From Thermodesulfobium sp. 4217-1 (GTDB taxonomy: Bacteria > Thermodesulfobiota > Thermodesulfobiia > Thermodesulfobiales > Thermodesulfobiaceae), in assembly GCF_039822205.1 (NCBI RefSeq), contig NZ_JBAGBW010000002.1, positions 62,001 to 126,000 on the forward strand: 64,000 bases of DNA. The letters are read 5' to 3'. Made by a program: the position numbers and the translations under genes. Each line of letters opens with the position of its first letter. Positions within the stretch are counted from its first letter, which is position 1. Below, piece after piece: positions 8,942 to 17,538 of this stretch. Below the pieces are notes generated by a model. It saw only the letters and a list, made by a program, of their open reading frames with translations, ran no database searches and was not told where the DNA came from.

Positions 8942-9684
8942 AACTTTATCGAATGTATAATCGGACTAAATGTTCCCCAGACGATTATATCCACAAAAGA
9001 TACGGTTATGCTTATAAAAAAAGATTTAAATGTGGAACAGTTGGTAATATCTCTAATGCCTAAAGCCAGAGTAAAAATCAAATAAATTTTTAAAATTTCC
9101 CAACTGTAAGGTATGAAGCTTAAGAATAGCGGTGCGCTTGTGATAGAGATCAATCTTAAAAATAAATCGTTTGGAAAAGACACCTTTACCAGCGTATGAG
9201 TCAAAAACTTCAATACTATAATTTTAGCAAATATTATTGCTGCCTCTGTGAGGCTTAGCAACAATGCAATTAACAAAAGATTTAATGAGATGCCCAGAGA
9301 GAAGACGTATCCTATTAGAAAATTAAATACATACAATAATATGTACAAAAATGCTCTTTCGTTATTTTCCTTGTTAAAGACAAACTTTTTATAAGTGTTT
9401 TTTACTATAAGGGTTGCATATAGTATAGTTTTTAAAAATTTAAATTTATTCAAATATTTAATATATTTTTTTTCCTGCTTCTTTCCCCAATCTGAAAGAA
9501 GTATTTGAAAACTCCATATAGGACCTCCAATTGGAGCTGAAAGCCTAAAGTCATCGTTTTCTATCTTGTTATCTGAGAACTCTGTTTTTTTCGGTTCATT
9601 TAACAGTGGGTTTCTGCAATTTCTGCAGAAAATTGCATCGGCAAAGTTAACAGTATTGCACTTTTTACAGATTATTCTTCTCAA
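8938..9684 (-). CDS. Zinc-ribbon membrane protein, Yip1-like
   Basis: The protein has 248 residues and starts at TTG behind AAAGGA. The N-terminus is a zinc ribbon with Cys6, Cys9, Cys20 and Cys23 (CKKC and CRNC). A charged linker follows, then about five hydrophobic helices between residues 110 and 245. The arrangement resembles bacterial Yip1-domain proteins with an N-terminal ribbon, but the family match is by architecture only. The function is unknown. It is divergent from the rubredoxin gene and lies upstream of lon on the same strand. Confidence 0.65.
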   Translation of the reverse strand: MRRIICKKCNTVNFADAIFCRNCRNPLLNEPKKTEFSDNKIENDDFRLSAPIGGPIWSFQILLSDWGKKQEKKYIKYLNKFKFLKTILYATLIVKNTYKKFVFNKENNERAFLYILLYVFNFLIGYVFSLGISLNLLLIALLLSLTEAAIIFAKIIVLKFLTHTLVKVSFPNDLFLRLISITSAPLFLSFIPYSWEILKIYLIFTLALGIRDITNCSTFKSFFISITVSFVDIIVWGTFSPIIHSIKF

Positions 9685-9705
9685 TATCGTAAATCCTTTC
9701 GATTA

Positions 9706-9714
9706 TGGTATAAT
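9706..9714 (+). promoter_or_regulatory. Putative extended -10 promoter for the rubredoxin gene
   Basis: TGGTATAAT at 9706-9714 fits the extended -10 form (TGnTATAAT). No good -35 box is present 17 bases upstream, which is acceptable for an extended -10 promoter. The predicted start near 9721 leaves a leader of about 27 bases that contains the GGAGG site. Confidence 0.4.
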
Positions 9715-9747
9715 AACGATTATTATTTTTATATTTTGGAGGCAAAC

Positions 9748-9933
9748 TTGAAAATTTTTCATTGTATGTGTGGTTATGAATACGATCCAAATCTTGGCGA
9801 TCTTGAAAACGGTATTCCTCCTGGTACCTCATTTGAAGACTTGCCTCAAGATTGGAAATGTCCATGGTGCGATGCAGCAAAAGATACATTTATAGAGGGT
9901 AAAAACGAAGATGATTACCAGGGCAGAATTTAA
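9748..9933 (+). CDS. Rubredoxin with shortened first cysteine knuckle
   Basis: The protein has 61 residues from the TTG at 9748. An in-frame TTG at 9736 is excluded because it overlaps the ribosome binding site GGAGG (9738-9742), which sits 5 bases before 9748. The conserved rubredoxin core is clear: [26 protein letters not shown], then CPWC. The first iron knuckle reads C-M-C-G-Y, one residue between the cysteines instead of two, and the second reads CPWCD rather than CPxCG. Rubredoxins carry single electrons, often to oxygen- or peroxide-reducing enzymes in anaerobes. The altered spacing could change the Fe site. Confidence 0.9.
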   Translation: MKIFHCMCGYEYDPNLGDLENGIPPGTSFEDLPQDWKCPWCDAAKDTFIEGKNEDDYQGRI

Positions 9934-10412
9934 ATATCTAAAATCTTTTCTATAAGTTTTACATCGAAAAGCCAATTTAATGTGCCTGATTGGGGGTTTT
10001 TGGGATCAGTTGTAATGCTCAAACATGAGCACTTCTTAAATGGGACAACTGATCCTGTGAGACTCTTTACCCAATCAGTAAGGGTTGGCTGATGTCCTAC
10101 GCATATCAGTTTTACATTTTCATCCATATCCTTTAAGTCGTGTAGAAATTTTATGAAGTCACCTTCCCATAGGGAATCCATTTCTTTTATGTTTTCGCAT
10201 TTTAGAGAGTCTGCAATTATTTTCGAGGTTTGCAATGCCCTTTGAGCTGGACTTGTCCAAATTTCAAAAATATCGCTATTAAAAATTTTTCTTAAACCCC
10301 TCGCAATCTTTTTTGTCTTCTTAATTCCTTTTTCAGTTAACTTTCTGTCAAAATCTTTTTGCTCAACGCCTATTGTTTCAGCATTGCTATGTCTTACAAA
10401 TATTATCTCCAC
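9930..10412 (-). CDS. SixA-like phosphohistidine phosphatase (histidine phosphatase superfamily)
   Basis: The protein has 160 residues from GTG at 10410-10412, which follows GGAGG by 5 bases; a TTG four codons upstream overlaps that site and is rejected. The catalytic RH motif appears as FVRHSNAE near residue 5, the second-half [12 protein letters not shown] follows, and a second catalytic His lies in CVGHQPTL. The size and order match SixA, which removes phosphate from histidine phosphotransfer domains. Its target here is unknown. The stop codon overlaps the end of the convergent rubredoxin gene by 4 bases. Confidence 0.8.
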   Translation of the reverse strand: MEIIFVRHSNAETIGVEQKDFDRKLTEKGIKKTKKIARGLRKIFNSDIFEIWTSPAQRALQTSKIIADSLKCENIKEMDSLWEGDFIKFLHDLKDMDENVKLICVGHQPTLTDWVKSLTGSVVPFKKCSCLSITTDPKNPQSGTLNWLFDVKLIEKILDI

Positions 10413-10655
10413 TATAGCCTCCAAAGTTTTAAAAGAAGAAATTAACTTATTCTAACACTTTATGGATTTAAGATGAAAAAGTTATTTGATTTACTCATTA
10501 ACGTTAAATTAAATTTTAGTAAATACATTAATTTTAATGATTATTCTGAGTCTTTACTGAATGATATGTTTTGTGCTAAACTTTTCTAGCCGATTGTTCG
10601 GTAAATTCGCACGCCAACTTTTTTATTTTGGCGGAGGTAAACTAAGGAGGATTTA
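10413..10655. other. Leader region of the rpsB operon with a GC-rich hairpin
   Basis: This 243-base region lies between the divergently transcribed phosphatase gene and rpsB. A stem-loop of CGCCAA (10612-10617) and TTGGCG (10628-10633) sits just before the AAGGAGG of rpsB. A weak candidate promoter is TTGATT (10486-10491), 17 bases, TTAAAT (10509-10514). The hairpin is in the right place for translational control of rpsB, as known for S2 leaders in other bacteria, but it does not obviously match a named motif. Confidence 0.35.
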
Positions 10656-11408
10656 GTGTCAATAATTTCTATGAAACAGCTTTTGGAAGCGGGGGTACAT
10701 TTTGGACACCAGACGCGTAGGTGGAATCCAAAAATGAAACCATACATCTTTACTGCGAGGAATGGCATCTACATCATCGACCTTCAAAAAACACTTCGTT
10801 GTTTTGAGGCTGCTTATGAATTCACCAGAAAGATTGCTTCCCAAAGAGGAGAGATTCTTTTCGTTGGAACCAAGAGGCAGGCGCAAGACGCTATCAAAGA
10901 TGAGGCTATTAAGTGCGGTTCACCTTATGTGAACAGCAGATGGCTTGGAGGCACTCTTACAAACTTTGTCACCATTATGAGCAGAATTGCTAGGTTAAAA
11001 GAGTTAGAAGAGCTCCAATCAAGCGGCAGAATAGACTTGTACCCTATCAAAGAGTCTATGAAACTAAAAAAAGAACTCGTAAAATTACAGAGCAGCCTTG
11101 GAGGAATGAAAAATATTGATAGATTACCAGGTGCACTCTTTGTGGCAGACATAAAGAAAGATCAGATCGCTGTTTTAGAGGCAAGGAAGCTTGGCATTCC
11201 TGTTATAGGTATCGTAGACACCAATTGCGATCCTGATTTGGTAGATTGTATTATCCCGGCTAATGATGATGCAATTAGAGCGATAAAACTTATCGCTGGT
11301 AAAATTGCTGATGCAATTATAGAGTCTAAACAGGGACAGGACGCTATTGAGGCGGCTGAGAATAAAGAACCTCAAGAATTATCAGAGAATTCTGAAGAAG
11401 CAGTTTAG
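10656..11408 (+). CDS. rpsB: 30S ribosomal protein S2
   Basis: The protein has 250 residues and starts at GTG, 5 bases after AAGGAGG. Typical S2 blocks are present: [42 protein letters not shown] and [15 protein letters not shown]. The acidic Glu-rich tail is common. S2 binds the head-platform junction of the small subunit. It is the first gene of rpsB-tsf-pyrH-frr, the classic bacterial order, here extended by hisIE and mtrB. Confidence 0.98.
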   Translation: MSIISMKQLLEAGVHFGHQTRRWNPKMKPYIFTARNGIYIIDLQKTLRCFEAAYEFTRKIASQRGEILFVGTKRQAQDAIKDEAIKCGSPYVNSRWLGGTLTNFVTIMSRIARLKELEELQSSGRIDLYPIKESMKLKKELVKLQSSLGGMKNIDRLPGALFVADIKKDQIAVLEARKLGIPVIGIVDTNCDPDLVDCIIPANDDAIRAIKLIAGKIADAIIESKQGQDAIEAAENKEPQELSENSEEAV

Positions 11409-11454
11409 GCATTATATAAATTTAAACAAACTTAATTATAAGGAGTAGATATTA

Positions 11455-12054
11455 GTGGAAATAAAGAGTGAAACAGTAAAAGAATTGAGGGAAAGAACAG
11501 GCGCAGGAATTATGGACTGCAAAAAGGCTTTACAAGAGTGCTCTTGTGACATGGATAAGTCTATAAAGTATTTGCGCGAAAAGGGTCTTGCAAAGGCAGC
11601 CAAGAGAGCCGGAAAAGATGCAAAAGAGGGCATAATCGAGTCCTATATTCACCAAAACAAGAAAATCGGAGTGCTATTGGAGCTTAATTGTGAGACAGAT
11701 TTTGTAGCAAGAACTGATGAATTTGTGAATTTAGCTCACGATATTGCACTTCAAATAGCAGCATCCAATCCTATTTATGTATCCAAAGAATACGTTTCGG
11801 AAGAAATATTGAATTCTGAAATGGAGATTCTTAAAAATCAGGCAAGGCTTGAAGGAAAGCCAGAAAATATGCTTGATAAAATTGTAGAAGGCAGAATTAA
11901 AAAATTTTACGAAGAGTCATGTCTCATGGAGCAGCCATTTGTGAAGGATCCTTCTGTAAAAGTTTCTGATTTAGTTAATCAAATGATTGCAAAAGTTGGA
12001 GAAAATATCGTAATTAGAAGATTTACTCGCTTTGCCTTGGGAGAGAACATATAA
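11455..12054 (+). CDS. tsf: Translation elongation factor Ts (short form)
   Basis: The protein has 199 residues and starts at GTG behind AAGGAG. It has the N-terminal UBA-like motif [19 protein letters not shown] and the conserved [12 protein letters not shown] motif. At 199 residues it is the short form also found in Thermus and related bacteria, lacking the second core subdomain of the 283-residue E. coli protein. It recycles EF-Tu by releasing GDP. It lies 46 bases after rpsB in the same operon. Confidence 0.97.
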   Translation: MEIKSETVKELRERTGAGIMDCKKALQECSCDMDKSIKYLREKGLAKAAKRAGKDAKEGIIESYIHQNKKIGVLLELNCETDFVARTDEFVNLAHDIALQIAASNPIYVSKEYVSEEILNSEMEILKNQARLEGKPENMLDKIVEGRIKKFYEESCLMEQPFVKDPSVKVSDLVNQMIAKVGENIVIRRFTRFALGENI

Positions 12055-12078
12055 AAATAATTTTATCTGGAGGGGGAT

Positions 12079-12783
12079 ATGATCTCTAAAAGAGTATTGC
12101 TGAAATTGAGCGGAGAAGCCCTTATGGGGAAAAAGGGTTACGGCCTGGATCCTGAGGTCCTGTCTGATTTAGCTTCGCAGATTCATAATGTTTGTAGTGA
12201 AACAATTCAAATTGCTATAGTGGTGGGTGGGGGTAATATCTTTAGAGGCCTTTCAGGGGTAGCCTTAGGTATGGATAGGGCTACCGCAGATCATATGGGT
12301 ATGCTGGCTACGGTAATCAATGCTCTTGCTCTTCAAGATGTACTTGAAAGAAGTGGCGTTCAAACCAGGGTCCAGACTGCTATAGAAATCAGAGAGGTGG
12401 CTGAACCATATATTAGGCGCAGAGCCATAAGACACCTTGAAAAGGGCAGGGTAGTAATATTTGCAGCTGGGACTGGAAGTCCATATTTTACTACTGATAC
12501 GGCGGCTGCTCTCAGAGCGGCTGAGATTGGCGCAGAGGTTATTTTCAAGGCTACCTCTGTGGACGGAGTGTATGACTCAGATCCAAAACTAAATCCTGGA
12601 GCAGTGAAATACGATAAACTAAAGTATATGGACGTTCTCAGGGAAGGCCTTTCTGTAATGGACACCACTGCAATATCTATGTGTATGGACAACAAAATTC
12701 CAATTGTAGTTTTTAGCTTGCTTGAGTCTGGAAACATAGAGAGGGCTTTGAAAGGTGAAAAAGTGGGCACAATTGTTTCTTAG
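12079..12783 (+). CDS. pyrH: UMP kinase
   Basis: The protein has 234 residues, an amino-acid-kinase-fold enzyme that phosphorylates UMP to UDP. Diagnostic motifs are [12 protein letters not shown] at the N-terminus, [10 protein letters not shown] near residue 53, and [18 protein letters not shown] in the second half. It has the ATG start behind GGAGGGGGAT, 24 bases after tsf. Bacterial UMP kinases are hexameric and regulated by GTP and UTP. Confidence 0.98.
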   Translation: MISKRVLLKLSGEALMGKKGYGLDPEVLSDLASQIHNVCSETIQIAIVVGGGNIFRGLSGVALGMDRATADHMGMLATVINALALQDVLERSGVQTRVQTAIEIREVAEPYIRRRAIRHLEKGRVVIFAAGTGSPYFTTDTAAALRAAEIGAEVIFKATSVDGVYDSDPKLNPGAVKYDKLKYMDVLREGLSVMDTTAISMCMDNKIPIVVFSLLESGNIERALKGEKVGTIVS

Positions 12784-12832
12784 TTAGCGTTTTTTGTAAT
12801 GAGTTTGAACGTATGTTAAGGAGGTGTGCTAA

Positions 12833-13390
12833 TTGAGCTCAAAAGAAGTGGAACATTTAAAACAAAGGATGTCAAAGGCCTTAGAAAATCTTTCTAAGGA
12901 GTTTTCTTCTGTAAGGACAGGCAGGGCTTCACCCGCTCTTCTGGATCACATAAAAATTGATTATTATGGCACTACGGTTCCAATAAAGCAGCTGGCAAAC
13001 GTGTCGCAGCAGGATGCAAGAACATTGCTCATAAGCGTCTATGACAAGAACGCTCTTCAGGCCGTTGACAAGTCAATTAGGTTGTCTGATTTGGGGCTTA
13101 CACCTCAGGTGGATGGTATGGTTTTAAGGATTGTTATGCCCGCACTTACCCAGGACAGAAGGAAAGAGCTAGTAAAGGTAATAAAGAAGATGGCTGAAGA
13201 GTCAAAGGTGGCTGTTAGAAATATAAGACGCGATGAACTTGAAGTTCTTGAAAAAAAGGAAAAGAGCAAGGAAATATCTGAAGACGACCTAAAGAGGTTA
13301 AAAGTAGAATTTCAAAAGATAACTGACTCTTTTATGCAGGATATAGAAAAGCTTCTCTCCAATAAAGAAAAGGAGATAATGAACGATTGA
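12833..13390 (+). CDS. frr: Ribosome recycling factor
   Basis: The protein has 185 residues, the normal length. It starts at TTG, 8 bases after AAGGAGG. Family blocks include [27 protein letters not shown] and [13 protein letters not shown], with the long helices of domain I at both ends. It splits post-termination ribosomes together with EF-G. It overlaps hisIE by 4 bases, so the operon does not stop here. Confidence 0.98.
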   Translation: MSSKEVEHLKQRMSKALENLSKEFSSVRTGRASPALLDHIKIDYYGTTVPIKQLANVSQQDARTLLISVYDKNALQAVDKSIRLSDLGLTPQVDGMVLRIVMPALTQDRRKELVKVIKKMAEESKVAVRNIRRDELEVLEKKEKSKEISEDDLKRLKVEFQKITDSFMQDIEKLLSNKEKEIMND

Positions 13391-14037
13391 TTGATGACAT
13401 TGTATCGAGTATAAAGTTTGACAGTTCTGGCCTGGTTCCTGCTATTGTTCAGGATTATTATACCCTTGACATTTTGATGATGGCATATATGAACAAGGAA
13501 TCTCTAAAAAAGACTATTGAGACTAACGAAACCTGGTTTTATAGCAGATCCAGACAGTGTTTGTGGCATAAGGGTGAGACGAGCGGTCATATTCAAAAGG
13601 TAAAAGAAATTAGAGTTGATTGTGATCAGGACACCCTTCTTCTTTTTGTAGAGCAGATAGGGGGAATTGCCTGTCATACTGGAAACAGGAGCTGCTTTTA
13701 TAGGAAGATAGACAAAGGAGAGTTGGTAGAAGAAAAGTCAAAATTTGCTGTATTGTCATATCTTTTTTCAATTTTTGAAGATAGAGACAAGAACCCAACA
13801 CCAGATTCTTATGTGAGCAAGCTCCTTAAAAAGGGAAAGAGCAGAATACTCCAAAAAGTAGGCGAGGAGGCTGTGGAAACGGTCATTGCTGGGATGAGGG
13901 AAGATAAGGATGAATTTGTTTATGAAATAACTGACCTTTTTTTCCATATGGCACTCTCTCTTTATACATTTGGGCTAAGCTTTGATGATATTTTTGAAGA
14001 ATTAAATAGAAGAAAGAAGGAAGAAAAAAATGGATAA
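13387..14037 (+). CDS. hisIE: Bifunctional phosphoribosyl-AMP cyclohydrolase / phosphoribosyl-ATP pyrophosphatase
   Basis: The protein has 216 residues and starts at TTG overlapping the frr stop. Residues about 1-110 are the HisI cyclohydrolase, with [19 protein letters not shown] and [10 protein letters not shown]. Residues about 118-216 are the HisE pyrophosphohydrolase, with [17 protein letters not shown] and the acidic helix that binds Mg. It performs the second and third steps of histidine synthesis. Sitting inside a translation-factor operon, away from other his genes, is unusual. Confidence 0.96.
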   Translation: MIDDIVSSIKFDSSGLVPAIVQDYYTLDILMMAYMNKESLKKTIETNETWFYSRSRQCLWHKGETSGHIQKVKEIRVDCDQDTLLLFVEQIGGIACHTGNRSCFYRKIDKGELVEEKSKFAVLSYLFSIFEDRDKNPTPDSYVSKLLKKGKSRILQKVGEEAVETVIAGMREDKDEFVYEITDLFFHMALSLYTFGLSFDDIFEELNRRKKEEKNG

Positions 14038-14332
14038 ATCGGATAACAACAGTATTGAGGAAAAGGTAGAAAACCTTTTGCTGCCTTTGGATACAAAGGC
14101 TATTTCTACCCTTGCAGATTATGTGGTGATAAAGGCGATGTCTGATGGGGTAATGATATCTGGTATGACAAGGGGAAAAGAGACAAAATTTCATCACTCT
14201 GAAAGAATCGACGCCGGTGAAGTGGTAATCGCACAATTCACCGACAATACTTCTGCAATGAAGATTAGGGGTAAAGCAAAAATACTAACAAAGTACGGCA
14301 CAGTGTACTCTGGTATGGCTGACAAAGAATAA
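14030..14332 (+). CDS. mtrB: TRAP, tryptophan-sensing RNA-binding attenuation protein, with N-terminal extension
   Basis: The protein has 100 residues; the C-terminal 70 align closely with Bacillus MtrB from memory. Shared stretches are [31 protein letters not shown] and KIRGKA. By alignment the tryptophan-binding threonines correspond to Thr47 and Thr52. The RNA-contacting triad Lys37/Lys56/Arg58 of B. subtilis corresponds to Arg59/Lys78/Arg80, so charge is conserved. An extra N-terminal segment of about 22 residues is not in Bacillus TRAP. TRAP forms an 11-subunit ring that binds (G/U)AG repeats when loaded with tryptophan. It overlaps hisIE by 8 bases. No trp genes are in the window. Confidence 0.92.
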   Translation: MDKSDNNSIEEKVENLLLPLDTKAISTLADYVVIKAMSDGVMISGMTRGKETKFHHSERIDAGEVVIAQFTDNTSAMKIRGKAKILTKYGTVYSGMADKE

Positions 14333-14343
14333 AAAGTATCTGA

Positions 14344-14793
14344 CTATTTATCTGAATTTTTTTTCAGATATTTCTCTAAGGTAATTATTGCAGCAATGTA
14401 AGAAAACTCGCCCAGACCGCTTATCTGGCCAAGGCATACGGGTGCTATCACCGAAGTTTTCCTGAACTCCTCTCTTGCGTGAATGTTCGAAAGGTGTACT
14501 TCTAAAACGGGAATCTTAATTGAGGCGATAGCATCCCTTATTGCATAAGAATAGTGAGTGAAGGCACCAGGATTGATTATAAAAGCGTTATATGCGTCAT
14601 AAGTTCTGTGGATTTTGTCTATGATGTCACCCTCATGGTTTGATTGAAAGAAGTCTATTTTTACATCCATTTCTCTTGCGAAATTTAATATTAACTCTTC
14701 TAAGCCGTGCAAGGTAAGATTGCCGTACGTATCTGGCTCTCTGGTTCCTAACATATTTAGATTTGGACCGTTTATAACGAGTACTTTTATCAC
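14344..14793 (-). CDS. aroQ: 3-dehydroquinate dehydratase, type II
   Basis: The protein has 149 residues and starts at GTG behind AGGAGG. Type II motifs are complete: NGPNLNMLGTREPDTYG with the catalytic Tyr, FFQSNHEGDIIDKIH, INPGAFTHYSYAIRDA and EVHLSNIHAREEFR. It dehydrates 3-dehydroquinate to 3-dehydroshikimate in the shikimate pathway and works as a dodecamer. It ends against the mtrB gene coming from the other strand. Confidence 0.97.
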   Translation of the reverse strand: MIKVLVINGPNLNMLGTREPDTYGNLTLHGLEELILNFAREMDVKIDFFQSNHEGDIIDKIHRTYDAYNAFIINPGAFTHYSYAIRDAIASIKIPVLEVHLSNIHAREEFRKTSVIAPVCLGQISGLGEFSYIAAIITLEKYLKKNSDK

Positions 14794-14802
14794 TTTTTCC
14801 TC

Positions 14803-15165
14803 CTAAAATATTAACATTCTTGCTGCCAGGAACAAAAGTATGACTGAGAATATCATCTTAAGAAAATAAGTAGGCAGATATCCAACTATTGAGCTCGTGA
14901 AAATGCTGCCCAATGCTGCACCCAAACTTATCCAGAGCAAATCTTTCGTAAGGTTGCCTTTTTTGTAGTGGATGTAAGATGCCATCATTGATATGGGGAC
15001 GGTGGCTGCTAAAGATATGCCTTGTGCTACATCTTCATGGAATGACAACAAATATACTAATATTGGAACCATTATTACTCCGCCGCCAATTCCGAAAAGA
15101 CCAGCTATAACGCCAGTAATGATTCCTATCAGTAGATATAATAGCTTTGCAATGATTATACCCAT
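14803..15165 (-). CDS. Half-size TauE/SafE (TSUP) transporter, class B, second pair
   Basis: The protein has 120 residues, about half a normal TSUP transporter, with roughly four membrane helices. Family signature GLFGIGGGVIMVPILVYL is near the N-terminus, followed by AQGISLAATVPISMMASYIHYKKGN. It is clearly similar to the class B protein at 15542-15892. It overlaps its class A partner (15156-15521) by 10 bases, so both are made together. TSUP proteins move sulfite, sulfonates or other anions. The pair probably forms one functional transporter, an inference from the two-repeat structure of full-length relatives. Confidence 0.85.
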   Translation of the reverse strand: MGIIIAKLLYLLIGIITGVIAGLFGIGGGVIMVPILVYLLSFHEDVAQGISLAATVPISMMASYIHYKKGNLTKDLLWISLGAALGSIFTSSIVGYLPTYFLKMIFSVILLFLAARMLIF

Positions 15166-15521
15166 GACATAATCATCCTGATAGCAACTATTACAAGTAT
15201 AACCCCAAATCCCTTTTTAAGCTGTTTGTTTGGAATTTTGTACATTAGCTTTGCACCAATCTGAGCTCCTACAATGCCGCCTATACCTAAATATATGCTG
15301 TCACCTAAGTTGCCAAATTTGTTTAATCCGTAAATCGCAGCTCCGACTATTACAGCAGGCACTATGGCGCCTACTGATGTGGCATGAGCATCTTTTTGAT
15401 TAAATTTCGCAATTGAAATCAATAGGGGAACAAATATTATGCCGCCGCCTATGCCAAGTAGACCTGATGCCATACCGCCGCACAAACCTATAAAGACTAA
15501 TAAGAGTTTACGCTTATCCAA
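15156..15521 (-). CDS. Half-size TauE/SafE (TSUP) transporter, class A, second pair
   Basis: The protein has 121 residues and starts at TTG behind AAGGAGG. It has the TSUP repeat signature GLLGIGGGIIFVPLLISIA and the class A segment KDAHATSVGAIVPAVIVGAAIYGL, followed by GGIVGAQIGAKLMYKIPNKQLKKGFG. It is similar along its whole length to the class A gene at 15893-16249. It corresponds to one repeat of a full-length TauE/SafE protein. Confidence 0.85.
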   Translation of the reverse strand: MDKRKLLLVFIGLCGGMASGLLGIGGGIIFVPLLISIAKFNQKDAHATSVGAIVPAVIVGAAIYGLNKFGNLGDSIYLGIGGIVGAQIGAKLMYKIPNKQLKKGFGVILVIVAIRMIMSWV

Positions 15522-15541
15522 ACTATATTACCTCCTTAAAA

Positions 15542-15892
15542 TTATTTTAATATCATTCTCAGGGCAAAATAAAGCAGCACAAGAGAAAAAATTATTTTTA
15601 AAGCGCTTATTGGCATATATGGGATTATGCTGCTTGTAATAGATGCGCCTACTACTGCGCCCAATCCTATCCATATTGCGTCTTTTTTCAATCCTCCCTT
15701 CTTAAAGTGTACCCATGCTCCCATCAAGCTTATTGGTACTATTGCAGCCAGAGATATACCTTGTGCCATACCTTGGGGTATAGACATAAATAATACCATT
15801 GCAGGTATCATAATAAGCCCTCCTCCAACTCCCATCATTCCGCTAACTATTCCAGTAAAAAGTCCTACAACCAGAAACATTAAAATGCTCAT
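15542..15892 (-). CDS. Half-size TauE/SafE (TSUP) transporter, class B, first pair
   Basis: The protein has 116 residues with about four membrane helices. It has GMMGVGGGLIMIPAMVLF and AQGISLAAIVPISLMGAWVH, matching the class B gene downstream. Its ATG directly follows the stop codon of the class A partner (TAAATG), so translation is probably coupled and no separate ribosome binding site is evident. Loss of a stop at this junction would give a standard full-length TSUP protein. Confidence 0.85.
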   Translation of the reverse strand: MSILMFLVVGLFTGIVSGMMGVGGGLIMIPAMVLFMSIPQGMAQGISLAAIVPISLMGAWVHFKKGGLKKDAIWIGLGAVVGASITSSIIPYMPISALKIIFSLVLLYFALRMILK

Positions 15893-16249
15893 TTAAGGTA
15901 ATACCATCCTTATGCTCATAATGAAAAGAAATACGCCAAATGCCTTTCTTAATTTTTTATTTGAGAACCTATACATTGCTCTTGAGCCAATTTGGGCTCC
16001 GACAATACCGCCCAAAGCTAAGTAGGCACTGTCTGTAAAGCTATTTAATCCGTTGAGATTGTAAATCAAGGCACCTGCTAAGCCAGCAGGTATTATAGCT
16101 CCAAGCGACGTGGCATGAGCCTCTTTTTGCGAATAGGCAGCATAGGTGATTAAAAGGGGCACAAACACTAATCCTCCGCCAATCCCAAGGAGCCCAGAGG
16201 CCAATCCACCTACTACGCCAATTAAAATAAATTTCAATCTTTCTTTCAC
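15893..16249 (-). CDS. Half-size TauE/SafE (TSUP) transporter, class A, first pair
   Basis: The protein has 118 residues and starts at GTG, 9 bases after AAGGAG, which lies in the folC 3' end. Signature GLLGIGGGLVFVPLLITYA, class A segment KEAHATSLGAIIPAGLAGALIYNL, then GGIVGAQIGSRAMYRFSNKKL. It is the first of four half-size genes that run in A-B-A-B order downstream of valS-folC. Confidence 0.85.
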   Translation of the reverse strand: MKERLKFILIGVVGGLASGLLGIGGGLVFVPLLITYAAYSQKEAHATSLGAIIPAGLAGALIYNLNGLNSFTDSAYLALGGIVGAQIGSRAMYRFSNKKLRKAFGVFLFIMSIRMVLP

Positions 16250-16251
16250 TT

Positions 16252-17538
16252 TTAATGCTCCTTATTTATTTGGTATTTAGAAATTAGCAATGTTTTTACA
16301 GTTTTTAATATTTCCCCTATCAGGTAGAGAGAGCCACAGACTACAATATTCTCAGATGAGCTATTTTCTAAGATAAATTTTTTCGCCTCTTCAGTCGACA
16401 TATATGTGAAATCGTAGTTAGTGAGTATCTTTTTGTAGTCTTCCAAGCTCATTGTCCTTTTTGATGGAACTTGTGTGAATATGATTTTCTTTGAATATGC
16501 AAGGATTTGATCTATCATATTTTTCGCATCTTTGTCTCTTAAGATCCCAATTATAAAAATCGCTTTTTCACCCTTTAACAACCTCTTCAATGACTGGCTT
16601 AAGGCTTTGAAGCCTGAGGGGTTGTGAGATCCATCGAGCAGCAGCAGCGGCCTTTCTTTTATTATCTGAAATCGTCCGGGCCACAAGGTTTTTTCTACGG
16701 CATATTGAAATTTCTGGTGTTCAAATCTCTTCATAAGAACGTTTCTTAAGAAGATGTATGAGGTGACCAAAGCAGTTTTTATGTTTTCTACCTGATAATC
16801 AGCTATAAGGGATGGTGTTATGTAGTCTGTTTCAAATTCGTTAAATATAAACTTTATCTTGTTTGAGTTAATTTTTGCTTCTACTTCTTCATCTGATAAG
16901 ATTGGACTCGAGCCTATCATATCAAGGTCATCAAGAATGAGATTAAGCGTTTTGTTGTCTTGTTTTGCAATAACTACTCGCTTGTCCTTTCTGGAAATCT
17001 TGGTTTTTTCTTTTACTATCTCTTCAATTGTATTTCCAAGATAGTCAGTGTGATCGATATCTATCCTGGTTAAAACGCTGATATCAGGATCTGTGGCGTT
17101 TGTGGCATCGAGTCTGCCACCTAATCCAACTTCTAATATGCATACTTCAATTGATAGTTTTTTGAATACGTAAAGAGCTAATACTGTAAGCAGTTCAAAT
17201 TCTGTTAAGTTTAAATTTTCTATTTGATCTCTTATTTCATTGAGTCCCTCGATCAAAGTGGAATAAGGGAGGTCTTCCAAATCCAGATTAAATCTCTCGT
17301 TGTATTCGATCAAGTGCGGCGAGGTAAAAAGTCCAGTTCTTATCCCGTGTTGTACCATTATGGTTTGTATAAATTTTACAGTAGAGCCCTTACCGTTTGT
17401 TCCCCCCACAAGGATTGTCCTGTATGGCAATTTCTTTAAATCTAAAATCTCAAGAGCCTTTTTCATTCTTTCAAGGCCAAAATTCCAGTGTTCTACTGAA
17501 ATTGAATTTATTAAGTTTATAAAGTATTCCTCACTCAT
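16252..17538 (-). CDS. folC: Bifunctional folylpolyglutamate synthase / dihydrofolate synthase
   Basis: The protein has 428 residues of the Mur-ligase fold. The nucleotide loop GGTNGKGST is at 45-53, TGLFTSPHL follows, then LEVGLGGRLDATNAT and DHTDYLGNTIEEIVKEK, and LLLDGSHNPSG in the C-terminal domain. It adds glutamates to dihydropteroate and to folates in the cytoplasm. Its ATG overlaps the valS stop by 4 bases; valS-folC is a common order in Gram-positive bacteria. Confidence 0.96.
   Translation of the reverse strand: MSEEYFINLINSISVEHWNFGLERMKKALEILDLKKLPYRTILVGGTNGKGSTVKFIQTIMVQHGIRTGLFTSPHLIEYNERFNLDLEDLPYSTLIEGLNEIRDQIENLNLTEFELLTVLALYVFKKLSIEVCILEVGLGGRLDATNATDPDISVLTRIDIDHTDYLGNTIEEIVKEKTKISRKDKRVVIAKQDNKTLNLILDDLDMIGSSPILSDEEVEAKINSNKIKFIFNEFETDYITPSLIADYQVENIKTALVTSYIFLRNVLMKRFEHQKFQYAVEKTLWPGRFQIIKERPLLLLDGSHNPSGFKALSQSLKRLLKGEKAIFIIGILRDKDAKNMIDQILAYSKKIIFTQVPSKRTMSLEDYKKILTNYDFTYMSTEEAKKFILENSSSENIVVCGSLYLIGEILKTVKTLLISKYQINKEH

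Noticed and set aside
9736-9747. Upstream TTG as rubredoxin start
   Set aside because: The TTG is the first part of the TTGGAGG ribosome binding site; the TTG at 9748 has the right spacing.
10413-10424. Upstream TTG as start of the SixA-like gene
   Set aside because: It overlaps its own GGAGG site; GTG at 10410-10412 is correctly spaced.
12360-12770. 136-residue minus-strand frame
   Set aside because: It lies wholly opposite pyrH, has no ribosome binding site and has no recognisable domain.
13387-14332. TRAP target (GAG/UAG repeats) within the window
   Set aside because: Scattered GAG and TAG triplets occur, but I saw no run of seven or more at 2-3 base spacing in any leader.
14341-14377. 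Hairpin TATCTGA/TCAGATA as terminator of the rpsB-mtrB operon
   Set aside because: The stem is only 7 A-T-rich pairs inside the aroQ coding end and the following T-run is broken; too weak to call.
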